Shown here piece after piece: positions 47,451 through 58,216 of a stretch of DNA of 64,000 nt (positions within the stretch are counted from its first letter, which is position 1; every line of letters starts with the position of its first letter). The notes beneath the pieces are model-generated. The model had not been told where the DNA came from, ran no database searches, and worked only from the letters and a program-made list of their open reading frames with translations. The stretch is from NCBI RefSeq assembly GCF_000711695.1, contig NW_013546996.1, forward strand, positions 106,906 to 170,905, read 5' to 3'. Origin of the DNA: Tilletiaria anomala UBC 951 (taxonomy: Eukaryota; Basidiomycota; Exobasidiomycetes; Georgefischeriales; Tilletiariaceae). Made by a program: the position numbers and the translations under genes.

Positions 47451-48187
47451 TGTGCGCTCCCGTAATCAAGACTGCTTCTTTCTTGCACAACGAACGGCCC
47501 ACATGCGTAGCAGCAGACCATGCAAAGACGCGGGATTTGATGGCACACAAATACATCTGCTTGTTAGCAGCTAGCTGACCTAAGCGACATCATCGTGTTG
47601 GGTTTGAGAATGACTCTTGCCTATTTTATTGGTCTCTGAATGTCAATCTCTCCCTCTCACTCGAGAGGCGTCGATACGGTTCAGCGAGCTTCTATGTTAG
47701 CCAATAGCGGGGAAAAGTCGAATCGTGAATGTGCCTTGCCGATGCTAACCCTGTCCAGGCTCATCTTTCGATTCATCTCTACTGTGCCACCTGCATTGGT
47801 CGGATGCAAGCAGAGGGTTGGCCAAAGTCAAGTCGAATTTGAAGCCCTGTTTATCGCCATCTCACATCTGGTTTTACGGCACGGCGGTGGTGGCGAAGCG
47901 GAACATTCCATTCAAGAAACCAAAGTCATGTATTGGGCCCTTCATCCGCCCACGTCGGTATACGCTGTGTCAACTGAGCTCAACTTCACGATCCTCATTG
48001 GTCCCATCACTGATTCAACCTCCTGGCTGAATTCTCAGACGGTGGATACGAGGGCTTAAAACAACGGGCGTGTACGAATGCTGAATCATGACACCCTATC
48101 CCCAACTCTGGCGCACCTTTACGCTTCTCTGGGCGGACCTATTTTAGCTGATCGCTGATCGCTACCAGACTCACACAATCAGAAAAC
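47451..48187. other. Intergenic region upstream of ARP10
   Basis: About 740 bases. A 139-codon plus-strand frame ending near 48059 has no known domain. The ARP10 promoter should lie at the left end. No gene supported. Confidence 0.35.
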
Positions 48188-48994
48188 ATGTCGAGCCCAA
48201 GCTATCATGGAGTCCAATCTGCCTGCTTTCCCATCGCACTGGTCTCGCAAATATGCCAGTGCTTCCGCGCCTTTCATTGGCCGGCTCACGGCCACTCGCA
48301 GCCCGTGTCCGCTTCTCATTACTGTTCGCATACGCGCAAGGGCATCTTCCAGTATCTTATTTACGATAGTAATTCTGCGAGAGCAAGGCTGCTTGGAGTC
48401 TAATACGTCATCACGGACGACGAGTTTAATATTGAGCCACCGGAAGACCATGCTCCTAGAACAGGGATGCTCCTTGCGGTTCTCGACTCCGTTTCCTGGC
48501 AGCTCTTCCCTATTAAGAAAAGCGCCTCGGACATTCACGCACATATAAAATATCTCCTCGAGCCTGCTCGTTCCACTCGGTATGTCTAGTGTAGCGAGCG
48601 CGGCCGCAGCCTCTGCTTTACCCGGTGTTGCACCACACGGTGGCCAAGTCCCCGAGACCTTGAGCGCGAACCGATGTCGGTATTGTATGAGACGCACGGC
48701 AAGGCAATCCACATGTAGCATCCGTCGAGCTCGGATCTCCCACTCAGCCCGCCGGTTTGCATGGTGAGGTTTGCAGGCGAGAAAGAAGAGGAGAGTCTGG
48801 GAACTTTGGAAAAGCAGAGGGAGAAAGAGATGGGTATCAGTACCAAGGGCAAGGGAAAGGAACGCGCTCCGTTGCTTGACGTCGACTACCACCCTGCAGA
48901 AAGCGCAGATGATTTGATTAAAACTGGAGAAGCCCACTTCATTGAAGCCGTTGAGAAATCCATCGAAGGGCTCACGAAAGGAAAGCTGATTTGA
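48188..48994 (+). pseudogene. Broken DUF1264 (oil-body-associated-protein-like) gene
   Basis: One frame from the ATG at 48188 to the TGA at 48992 carries DUF1264 features but is cut by TAA at 48401, TAG at 48587 and TAG at 48716. Before the first stop: ASHYCSH, then IFQYLIYDSNSARARLLGV; just after it YVITDDEF. After the third block: LYETHGKAIHM, stop, then SSSDLPLSPPVCM, where family members have YGKTWHxWQ and LPLGxPxLM. The 48716 stop sits where the family has Trp. Between about 48440 and 48650 the family pattern is poor in this frame and partly visible in another (PGVAPHGGQVPETL), so frameshifts are likely too. The Glu/Lys-rich end is still open. The function of the family is uncertain (lipid-body-associated in plants). 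It is convergent with the F-box gene, 37 bases away. Confidence 0.7.
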
Positions 48995-49031
48995 TAGGGC
49001 CAAATATTGCTGAATCTGCCAAGGTTCACAT

Positions 49032-50232
49032 TCAGAAAGTGATCGTCTGCTTGCATGCAATACATGTGGTATCGCTCCACTCGTACATCGATTCTAGCTC
49101 TCGTGCTTCCTGCAAGGTGTGTCGACCCTGAAGGATTACGTGCTTCAGCATTGGCCTCCGTGTGGATGACGTATCCCTGTTTCCCGTCTCTGATCGATCT
49201 GCCATGCTGGTTGCGGGACTGCCAGGTGATACCCCTGATTGAAGGTCAGAGTTGACAAAACAGAGACAGTCGTAGCCCGCGCTGAGTCCCATGCCCTTGA
49301 GGAAAAAGGGCGGCCGCTTGCTGCCGACCGAGACAAGCGCCTGTGTGCGAACAAAAAATGGACCCTTCTCCATGGACGGCAACAACGGTACCTGGGCAAG
49401 TGCAGCTGCTAAATCTCCGGGAAGGCGCGGCATGTCTTCAACACTGACTTGTGAGCGACCACGGCGGTGCGACGAGGATGAGCGCCATTCACTGTCTCGA
49501 TGTTGCTTGTCGGCTGTTAGAACCGCGCGGTATTTGTGTCGGTATGCCTCATCTTCCGAATTCGTGAGGTGTGTCTGTAAATTGTACCAAGAATCTGCAG
49601 CAAGACAAGCAGGAAGTGTGCCATTAGACTAGGAGAGCGTATCAAATAAAAGGCAGATGCGTTGGGTACTTACCATTGTCTAGGCGGTCAGTCTTGATTA
49701 CTGTTTCCACATGCTGCAAGGCGGGCTCGAACGCAAGCATCTGCGCGAATCGATCACCCGGTACACCATGCCATCCTACGGCGAAAATGGACCGTAAAAA
49801 AGGCCTAGATTTAGGAGGGACTTTGAAATCGTCCGTATCGTGCCCCGCATCTTTTAGCGCCACACGCAGCTGAGGAACCAGCCACTCCAAGGCTCTGATC
49901 AGCAGAATGAGATCATTGTTTGATAAAGATGCCAAGGAAAATAAATGGCTTTTGTCGGCTCTGGAAGCATCTCCAGAATTTGATCCATCTTTGCCAAATT
50001 GACCACGGATCTCTTCGGCAGCATCGTGCAGTTGAGGTAGTGACAGACGATAGGGTGGATCGAGGGAGGGCCGACCCAGCGACCGGAGCTGAGCACAAGT
50101 CTGTCTTTCAAGCACAATGCGAGAGCCCAAAGGCAAGAATGAGCTAATATGGAGGAAAATCTCCCTCGGAAGCTCGAGCAGGCGACTCCTTTTAGCCGGC
50201 CCACTCGCCATGGTCACAGGCTGCAGTCGCAT
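49032..50232 (-). CDS. F-box protein
   Basis: Exons are 49674-50232 and 49032-49594 (79-nt intron, GTAAGT donor, CTGCAG acceptor), giving 373 residues from the ATG at 50232; a second in-frame ATG is at 50211. The F-box is near residues 16-50 (LLELPREIFLHISSFLPLGS, then LERQTCAQLRSLGRPSLD). F-box proteins bind Skp1 and bring substrates to SCF ubiquitin ligases. The rest has blocks such as RSIFAVGWHGVPGDRFAQML and GPFFVRTQALVSVGSKRPPF that suggest a folded substrate-binding part of unknown type, with a Ser/Arg-rich insert after the intron. No WD40 or LRR repeats are evident. The substrate is unknown. Confidence 0.65.
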
Positions 50233-51172
50233 ACGACACTCGTCACGGTGAGCCGGTGCGGTTGCCACTCGCAGTTGCGCCAGAGACTGTCATCGGCATG
50301 GTCGTCTTTGACACCCAGCCGAGCGCCTGAGTCGTATACCTCATCAGATGCATCACGGATGCATAGCCGACCACGGTGCCGCCCACGAAAGTTGTGTGTT
50401 GATCAAAGAATCCATCGGCAATAGAGCTTCGGAGCGTGGAAGATCGCTCAACTCTCATACTTGAGAGCTTTCTCTGACTCAGACATTTTAGCGCGTGTTG
50501 AGCTCCTTCAATACTATGTACATGCAATCAACACGTTTGCCTTTTATCTCAACACAGCTCGCAACTCTGTATTCGGCTGCAGATACGAAGCTTCCGGCAA
50601 TTTCAATTGGGCCCACCCCGTAGAGGTTCGTGAGCTTGCACCAGCGTCACCATGTGCACGCAAGATAAATGATCACGCCGTCGTCTTATTGAACCTACGC
50701 TGCTCGATCCACAGATGTCGGTTGAAGCCAACGATGGCTGCGCATGAGGGCAACGCAGCCGTGGTCGATGCTGGCCATAGTATGTACCGCATCTAATGGC
50801 AGAGCTCCTCTTGCATGTCGGCTTGTTCTACGAATGTGCCTCTCTTGCGCGGGTTTACAGACCTGCTCTTAAGTCAGAGCTACGCTCAAGGCGTCCTATG
50901 ACTTGTAGACTGCTCATCTTTATTCCGGAGAGAAGTCGTTGCAGATGACAGCGCCAGCAAGCGCGCAACCGCATAGCAGAAAATGCAACGATTTTGGGAC
51001 GACGTCGATTCCTTCTGGGCTCTCTGTAGGTCTCTATTTGGTCGGCGGCATTGAAATTGAACGATCATATTCGCTGATATCAATTTCTCTGGCTGTTGCA
51101 GGCCAAAAGGATACGACGATACAGAAGATATGGCGGAGCATATGAACACCCGAGTATGGCCATCAACACACC
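50233..51172. other. Intergenic region upstream of the F-box gene
   Basis: About 940 bases. A 111-codon plus-strand frame at 50461-50796 has no recognised domain. No supported gene; the F-box gene promoter should be at the left end. Confidence 0.35.
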
Positions 51173-52238
51173 ATGGTTCACAAGGGCTTCATCTCCTTCC
51201 TTCGCAGTCATGGCGTATGGCGGTTCAGTATCGCCACTGCCAACCTACTCGCCATTTGCACCGCCATTGGGGGATGGCTGCAGGTGTTGTATGTAGATAT
51301 GGAGAAGATAATATTTACGATTTGAACAGGGGACACCTCCATCTCTGCGCATCTCGAACGCGAGCAAGATACCATCGTTTTCGACCGTGGCAACGACCTG
51401 TACGTCTATAGCAGTCACCAGGCATTGGGCAGATCTGTAAGTAGCATGAATGCTGCAGCCCCGCTTGTGTTAGAATAATAGGCTGATGCCGCACACTCCC
51501 GGGAACCGCTCCGTCCAAGACAAGCGCTGCGCTTTTGAGAGATTTTCCACTTTGCCGCTCCCTGCCTAGCGAGGCTTTCAGCTTCGATCGCAGCGACTAG
51601 TCGCTGTGACGGATACTAGTGTGGCGTACCTGTACAACATCTGAGACTCCGAAGTGATACTGTTCTAAGATGAAGCCACAGGCGTCTGGCTGAATCCGGG
51701 GGGCCACCTGCATCAGATGGACGACACTGTACTGTTCAGTTATGGGTTCACGGCGTATGCGCTGTGATCGCTGCGCGATGAAGTGAACGCAGGCGACACG
51801 CTCTACGCTGATGGGACATAACGGCTTGCCTTTTCTTGACGCCTGGCGACCGCAGCTTCACTCCCCGCATATGGAATCTTGATCACGTCAAGATATTCCG
51901 CCCCCGTGTTGGAGCAAGCTTTCTGGTGCCAAACCTTCGTGAAGTCCCGCCCAAAGCCCACCACGCCACAGGAGCGACTGGTCGCCAAGCCTGGTCATCT
52001 GCTGAGCGAAGACAGCCAGCCGCGGAGCATATCGCACGACCGTTGGGGAGCAGGCATGCTAGGAGGCAATTATTTTGTCAGCATCTCCAAAGGTAGTAAA
52101 CTCGCTTTCAGCACGAACTGGCGGAAGGACCTGCACATCGGTACCAGGCACCTCCGCACTAGTCAGAGCGCGCACTCAACCATGTCAGTCGTTCAATGTG
52201 CGCTGTGGCTGAGTGACCTACGGTTCGATTTTAGCTGA
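51173..52238 (+). pseudogene. Decayed coding region of unknown family
   Basis: From the ATG at 51173 a frame gives a hydrophobic segment (FSIATANLLAICTAIGGWL), an in-frame TGA at 51323, then a coding-like stretch (LEREQDTIVFDRGNDLYVYS) up to a GTAAGT donor at 51437. A second frame, from about 51500, reads coding-like segments (VAVTDTSVAYLYNI, DEATGVWLNPGGHLHQMDD, LRDEVNAGDTLYADGT) separated by stops at 51567, 51642, 51666, 51765 and 51819. A third frame stays open from 51879 to 52238. The spacing of stops inside otherwise protein-like sequence suggests an old gene, perhaps for a membrane or secreted protein. I do not recognise the family. Confidence 0.4.
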
Positions 52239-54527
52239 CTGTGGAAATACATCAAGGCAAGGTGTTGTGAGAGATTAGGTGAGGCGAGTTTTCGGCATAT
52301 ATGGCCTGTACGGTATACTAGAAGAACTCTGTTTTTCTCTCTCGAGTTAAACGAAGAACCATCTTTATAGGATGCAGCTGCCACCTCCAGGTAATCACCA
52401 TTTCTTCCACTCTCCTGTCTCATGTACAGTGCATCACGTCGAGCCGATTGCTGACATCCGTCGCAGCGAACTAGCCAAGTCTTCACGCATGATCACCTCT
52501 CCCCCCCCAGAGGTGATTACGCTCGACAATCAATTCTTGTCCGGCCTCCCAATCGATCTCTCACGCATGGTGCTGTTGTCAATGGCGATAGCATCATGTC
52601 CAGCATTCTTGGTCCTCACGAACGCACCACGAGCATTAGGATGATCTTTCTGAGCGCGTAGCTCCTTGTATTCAGCACGCCGTACCGGGTAACCGACGAC
52701 TCGACATTTGTCAGTCAGAACGGGGCTGAACAAGCAAGCAGGTGTACCTCCTGAACGAAAGGACATGTTTATATTCTAATACGCTATTATCATGTGGTTG
52801 CACATGACATATGTCATGAATTCCACATGTAAGACCCACAATGTGATTCAGAAAATGTCCTCCGCGTGCCAACGACAAGCTGGCGCAAGGATAACAATGC
52901 GCTAAACGGAAAAACCAGGATTGGTCGCGTCGAAATCGACGATGCAATGCGTATTATTCGTCGCCTCGCCATGAGCCTGCGCATTCAGGCTCGTCCTGCA
53001 TCGAGTCGAGTCCGAGCCACTCGACAAGCGTTCCTGGCTGCCTGCGAAATGCTGGGCACGTTCAAGGCGAAGAAGCACGAACGCCAGGGCTGGTTTCCCA
53101 AGACATGGCTTTACGCTATTGTAATTCGGCTTCGATGCCTCTGGGGAGGTGTTCACAAGTGACGAAAGAGACTGCGCCAGCGTCGACGAGGGGTCTTTCT
53201 TTGGCTCGAGCAGGACGAAGGCAAACTTGGCTCACAACTAGTGTAATGTCGTTACTCAACGTCGTCATTTGGGAGAGCTTTCGTTTCCCTTGATCGCTCC
53301 TGACGGCCCATGAGAGACCATGACGATGGACCACATTATGGCACTTCTGCCATCCGCTGAGGTGACGCAGCCGACGCTGGTGGACCACAGCAGACTGGTC
53401 GCGATTTCTTGCCTTGCTACCGCGCAAACGATCGACGCCTCAGAGACGCCGGTGCCTTATGGAACATCTTGTTGCGTGCGCACTTTGGACCGTGTAATTT
53501 TCCCCAAAGGATTCAGCGTTGTACTGCGATTGCCGCTCACCCTATGAGGCTGTCCGCAGCAACGGCCAGCGTCGTCTTGACCGTAACTCCGGAACAGGCT
53601 GCAGGGAGATTGTCAGAAAACAACGAATGGCTGTCAGCGATGAACAGATTCATCGTCGGAGTATCACGCACGGAGCCATGAGCATTGAGCGAGTGATGAG
53701 AGAGAGACACATGAGGGGAAAGAGCGTTTTCATCCGTCAGCCCGCTGTGGATCGATCCTCGTTATGATCATCAAAATCTTAGTGAGCGTGCTCTGGTCTC
53801 GGTTGAAGCCCTCGGCAGGCACCAAACACCCGACGCGTCACACGCATGTGGACGGAAGTGCGGTGCCTTTGCTGTTGCATACCATTCGAGTAGAATGTAA
53901 ATCCGGTGGCTCACAGTCGTTTTCCAAGGTTACGTGGTAAGAATGTTTCCCAAAACAGCGCTTGCTACAAGTTGTGTCCGCGACGTTCCTGCCCGCAAAG
54001 GCCTGCTCTACGGGCCTCGTTCAATTTCGCCCTGATTGCATTGCTGGAAAAAAGCAAAGACGACGGACGCCGGAAGCCGGCCCAAGCAAGTGTGCAGTCC
54101 AGGTTTGCACGTCAACCTCAAGCTCTCTGCTGTTTGCGGGCCGCGAACCCGTGTGACACATCCCACTTTTCCACCACTGCCTGAGCCTCTAAAAAGGCTG
54201 TTCTCAGAGGATCGGAGTCTGCGATCCGGAAACATCTCGCCCGACTGCCTCAAGCTCACGACTCAGCCGGTGCTCGTCGTAGACAGTCACCTTGCCCAGA
54301 CGCAAGCGTGTGATTTGCTGTGACTTGAGCAGAACAGCACGCAGCCCACGAAGGGACTGTGATAGATATATGGAATCAAGCCTTCGCACAGTTTGCGACC
54401 GGCCATAGACTGCCTCAGCTCTCCTTTGGAGGGGCTTTCCTCATCGGCGCTACCGTCAAAGGCGTCCAAAGCATCGCGAAGAAACGTCACCAGCAGTACT
54501 CAGCATAGCGGGTTGGCCCACGTCGAC
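52239..54527. other. Gene-poor stretch of 2.3 kb
   Basis: No supported gene. Open frames of 80-105 codons occur on both strands (for example plus 52866-53162 and minus 53116-53427) without known domains; some may be relics. It contains the hairpin listed separately and, at its right end, the promoter of the acyltransferase gene. Confidence 0.4.
52492..52517. repeat. Perfect 9-bp hairpin with a loop of eight C
   Basis: Arms 52492-52500 (ATCACCTCT) and 52509-52517 are exact reverse complements around CCCCCCCC. It lies in gene-poor DNA and has no evident role. Confidence 0.8.
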
Positions 54528-57012
54528 ATGGCCCGGGCCAGATCCGATCCACCAGACTCGGAGAGCGACGGCGTGATCGCACATAGCTCCGTCACAACGC
54601 GCATCACGGACCGACAAGGCAGGACGCTCACGTTCGAGGATCCTCAACACGATGGACAACTGCAAGGATCAGACACAACGAACGTTCGTTTCGTCGGAGC
54701 GAGGGGTGTGTAGATGGACATCACGGGTAATTGCGAATGAAGGAGCGACTGAATAGCCTCTTTTGTCTCGACAGCCATATCATCGTCGGTAGACAAGGAT
54801 GGCGGTATATACTTGCGTCCGCTGCCCGCTTCGGCGCGCAAGGGCCTGAAGATCCGTACATTGGTCACATTCCAACCCCGCCAATCGCGGTTTGACCGCT
54901 TCAACATGGACTCCTCCAAGGACGGATTCCGAGGGTTCTACACGCTCTTCTGGATTGGGATCTTCCTCCTCATGCTTAACACATTTTATACCTCATATAA
55001 AGAAACCGGCCAAGTCCTCTCACTGACCTTCGCCACACTCTTCTCGCGCGACGCCAAGATCCTCGCGATCTCGGATGGGATCTTAGTCGGGCATCTTTTC
55101 CTATGCGTACCTTTCATTGGCATCACCCAGCGCGGCTGGATCCCTTATTCGACCGGACTCATCTACCTGCAGCATCTATGGCAAGCAGTCATGCTCGCCG
55201 CTGTGATCAAGTGGACGCACTTCCGCAGTTGGCCTTGGGTCCAGAGCGGCTTCTTCGTCCTGCATACGCTCGCCATGATGATGAAGATGCACTCGTACAT
55301 TAGCGTGAATGGAAATATGGCAGACACGTTCTGGCAGATGAAGCGCAAGGAGAAGTTGCTGCGAACCAGGGTGCTCGAGGTGGAAGGCGTCGAGGTGGAA
55401 GGCGTCGAGGTGGACGTTAAAGCGGAAGAGCAGGATGCGACATCGGCGAATGCACAGGATGAGAGACTGCAGCGCGCATGGAGAAAAGCGTGCGAGGAGG
55501 CGCTGGGGTCCGAGGACATCGACACGCATTGGTGCAGCTTAGAGCTGCAGCAAGGCACCTCGCCTTTGCGCTACCGATCGCAATCTAGTGCAGCCACAAA
55601 GGAGATGCGAGGCATTTCCAGTGCAACGGTCTTGTCAAGCAAGGCTACCACAGAAGAGTCTTCTGCGGCAGAGGATGACGATCCGAGGATCTCTGCGTCC
55701 ACCTCCCCTGCTACGTCCAGTACTGCCACTCCGAACGGCAGCGCAAACGGGTACGGGAATGGACATAGCGACTATTCTAGCGGCGCTATTGGTTCCAAAT
55801 ACAAGGAGAAGAAGGACAACTTCATGATCCGTGATCCGCATCCACTTGCCACTCATCCGGACGCGAGCATCGCCAAGCTGGCGTCGGACATTGAGATCAT
55901 GCGCGAAGAGCTACTCTCGCACATCGACCACCACCATATCGACAACGGCGACTCGCCCTCGTCCTCTGCACCCGGGCGCGTCGCGTGGCCGGCGAACGTG
56001 ACATATCGCAATTTCTGGGAGTACCTCCTGATCCCTTCTCTCGTCTACGACCTCGAATTTCCGCGCACCAAGTCGATCCGCCCGCTGTATGTGCTCGAGA
56101 AGGTCTCCGCGACGTTTGGCACGTTCTTCGTCATCTACGTCATCACGGAGCATTGGATCATGCCGTTTCAGCCGGGACCGAACGAGACGCTCATCGGCAC
56201 TTTTTTGCAGCTCGCCGTGCCAATGATGATCAACTATCTACTGATCTTCTACATCATGTTCGAGTGCATTTGCAATGCCTTTGCAGAACTCACCAGGTGG
56301 GTCAACATCCGGAAATGCCTGAATCGAGTTTTTCGCACATCTGTGTTACTAATGATCAGCTCTGCCGTTGTCCCGTGCCTGCTTCAGGTTTGCGGATCGA
56401 GAGTTCTACAGCGACTGGTGGAACGCGACATCCATGGATGCGTTTTCGCGAAAATGGAACAAGGTGCGTGTCGCATGTCTGCATCAGTGTAGCCTTGAAT
56501 CTGACCCATGCATGTCGCTGTCTGATACCCTCTTTACTATAGCCTGTACACAACTTCCTCTTGCGACATGTCTACGCGTCGAGCATCGCCGTCGGCGCAT
56601 CCAAGGCATCTGCCATGTTCGTCACTTTCCTCCTCTCCTCTCTATTACACGAGCTCGTCATGGCCATCGTCTCCGGCAAAATCCGTGGATACCTCTTCCT
56701 GATGCAGATGGCGCAGTTGCCCCTCATCGCGCTGGGCCAAGTGAGTGCGCGAACGCGAAGTAGTCGCTTCCACCTGAGCCGCACTGCTGAATGTTTCTTG
56801 ATGATCGTTACGCATTTCAATCATTCTGCAGGTTCCGTTCATCAAGCAGAATGAGACGCTTGGTAATCTCATTTTCTGGGTCGGCTTGATGGTGAGCGCG
56901 AGCTTATGAATGCGTGAGACTGTGACATTGCTGACTGAATGTTTCGAATATACGCGGCTGACTTCAACAGATGGGGTTCCCGCTGCTGAATATTCTTTAT
57001 ATCTCATATTGA
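54528..57012 (+). CDS. Sterol O-acyltransferase (ARE1/ARE2 type, MBOAT family)
   Basis: Exons are 54528-54705, 54775-56296, 56388-56463, 56543-56740, 56832-56891 and 56971-57012, giving 691 residues. It shows several hydrophobic helices, the diagnostic FYSDWWNATSMDAFSRKWNK, PVHNFLLRHVYASSIAVGAS, and the MBOAT catalytic His in SSLLHELVM (near residue 628), followed by QMAQLPLIALGQ. The enzyme makes steryl esters from sterol and fatty acyl-CoA in the ER membrane for storage in lipid droplets. A hydrophilic Ser-rich loop of about 200 residues interrupts the helices and holds a 15-bp tandem repeat (VEVEG) near 55374. The N-terminal join places TLVTFQPRQSRFDRFN in frame, as in the family; the ATG at 54528 is the best in-frame start seen, though an earlier exon cannot be ruled out. 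Confidence 0.93.
55374..55414 (+). repeat. 15-bp in-frame tandem repeat in the acyltransferase gene
   Basis: Two full copies and one partial copy of a 15-base unit encode VEVEG repeats in the hydrophilic loop. The unit is a multiple of three, so copy-number change would keep the frame. Confidence 0.85.
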
Positions 57013-57444
57013 AAGCCAGTGGATCAGAGCAGGGTCATCAAATGCATCTCATCTGTATATATATGCACATTAAACCGAAACAAGGAAGCATCATTGGTAT
57101 CTATCAAGCACTCATCCAGTGCCTGCAAGATCAACGAAGACTAGAATGCATTTCGTCCACATGCTTGGTTAGGGATCCGAGGAAACCGTTCAAGCCTTTC
57201 TCAGCGTAGTCTGAACAGGTTCTCTAACGTCCAAGAGCATCATGTCAAGGAACATGGACTGGAACTCATCACCCTGGGAAGAGTACAATGGCTAGCTGCA
57301 AAGGTGCTGGCATTGGGGTGTAAGGGCCTTGTGGGCTTTGGATGCCGCACAGGTGTGGAAACTCCCTTTTCAGGCAAGTCGAAGACTTTGGAACGAGTGA
57401 CGCTCGGTTCTGGGCTGATACAGGTTTGCGGCATAGGTGCCAGG
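57013..57444. other. Convergent intergenic region
   Basis: About 430 bases between the stops of the acyltransferase and FAP7 genes. No gene seen; expected to hold both 3' ends. Confidence 0.4.
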
Positions 57445-58216
57445 CTACGCGAGGCCGCGATCTTTACGCCATTGTATGATCCACTGCAGCAGCCGCTCTG
57501 CATTCTCCTCCAGTTCGTCATTGTTGTTGTTCTGGAGCTCGACGATGGCCTCATTTGGATATGCCCCTCGTGCTTCTTCCAGAACTGTCTGCATGATCTC
57601 CGCCTGGTTGTTCTCTTGGATTTTGTGCGCGGGGTACCCCCTGTCAAATAAGAGTAAGTCAGTCAAGCCCGAAAAGTTTACAGCTTGAGCCGTAGTCATG
57701 GATCCACAAAGGTCACTGGACAGGTGACCTTGGAAACAAAACGCACCTGCTTTCTAGCCGTTGCCAAAGAACGGAATGGTCCGTTCGCAACACGACCACC
57801 AAGTCTACCCATCGCTCAGGCCATATTTCATTCGTGTGCCAGTCGAGGATCAAACCTCCTTCTCCATCTCCTTCTCCACCAGCGCTGGCGTCAGACACTG
57901 TTGCTGACCCAGTCTGCGGCTCGTCTTCGTCTACTGGTTCTGGTGCGGTTCCACCAGTCTGCTTCTCCAGCTCGTCAAGCAGCAAGTCTTCATCCACCTC
58001 GAAGGCATCCCACTCTTCGTCGTAGCTGACTTGCAGATCTTTGCGCTGCCTAATCATAGACGAGACATTGATGTGGTGCAAGTGCGAGGAAATCGATGCC
58101 GAAGTGGAGGCTGAAGAGGAGGAGGATGATGTCGGGTCAACTAGCATGGACGAAAGCGTCGATTTGCCCGTCCCGGGTGTACCCGTGATGACGATGTTGG
58201 GCCACTTCCTGACCAT
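57445..58216 (-). CDS. FAP7: Adenylate kinase 6 / Fap7 ribosome assembly ATPase
   Basis: Exons are 57747-58216 and 57445-57640 (106-nt intron), giving 221 residues. The Walker A motif is GTPGTGKST at residues 11-19. Then come the family blocks NVSSMIRQ, YDEEWDAFEVDEDLLLDELE, ILDWHTNEIWPERWVDLVVV and LRTDHSVLWQRLESRGYPAHK; after the intron come IQENNQAEIMQTVLEEARGA, NEAIVELQNNN and a C-terminal WIIQW. Fap7/AK6 binds Rps14 and is needed for the last cleavage of 18S rRNA precursor. The usual length is about 170-200; two inserts, a Ser run after the P-loop helix and an acidic Gly/Glu/Asp stretch (about residues 90-125), make this copy longer. The ATG at 58216 gives the typical short start before the P-loop. 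Confidence 0.95.

Noticed and set aside
53116-53427. Minus-strand frame with ITLVVSQVCLRPARAKERPL and VDAGAV, faintly like D-threonine aldolase/D-serine dehydratase.
   Set aside because: Only one short block fits and the expected neighbouring motifs are missing on either side.
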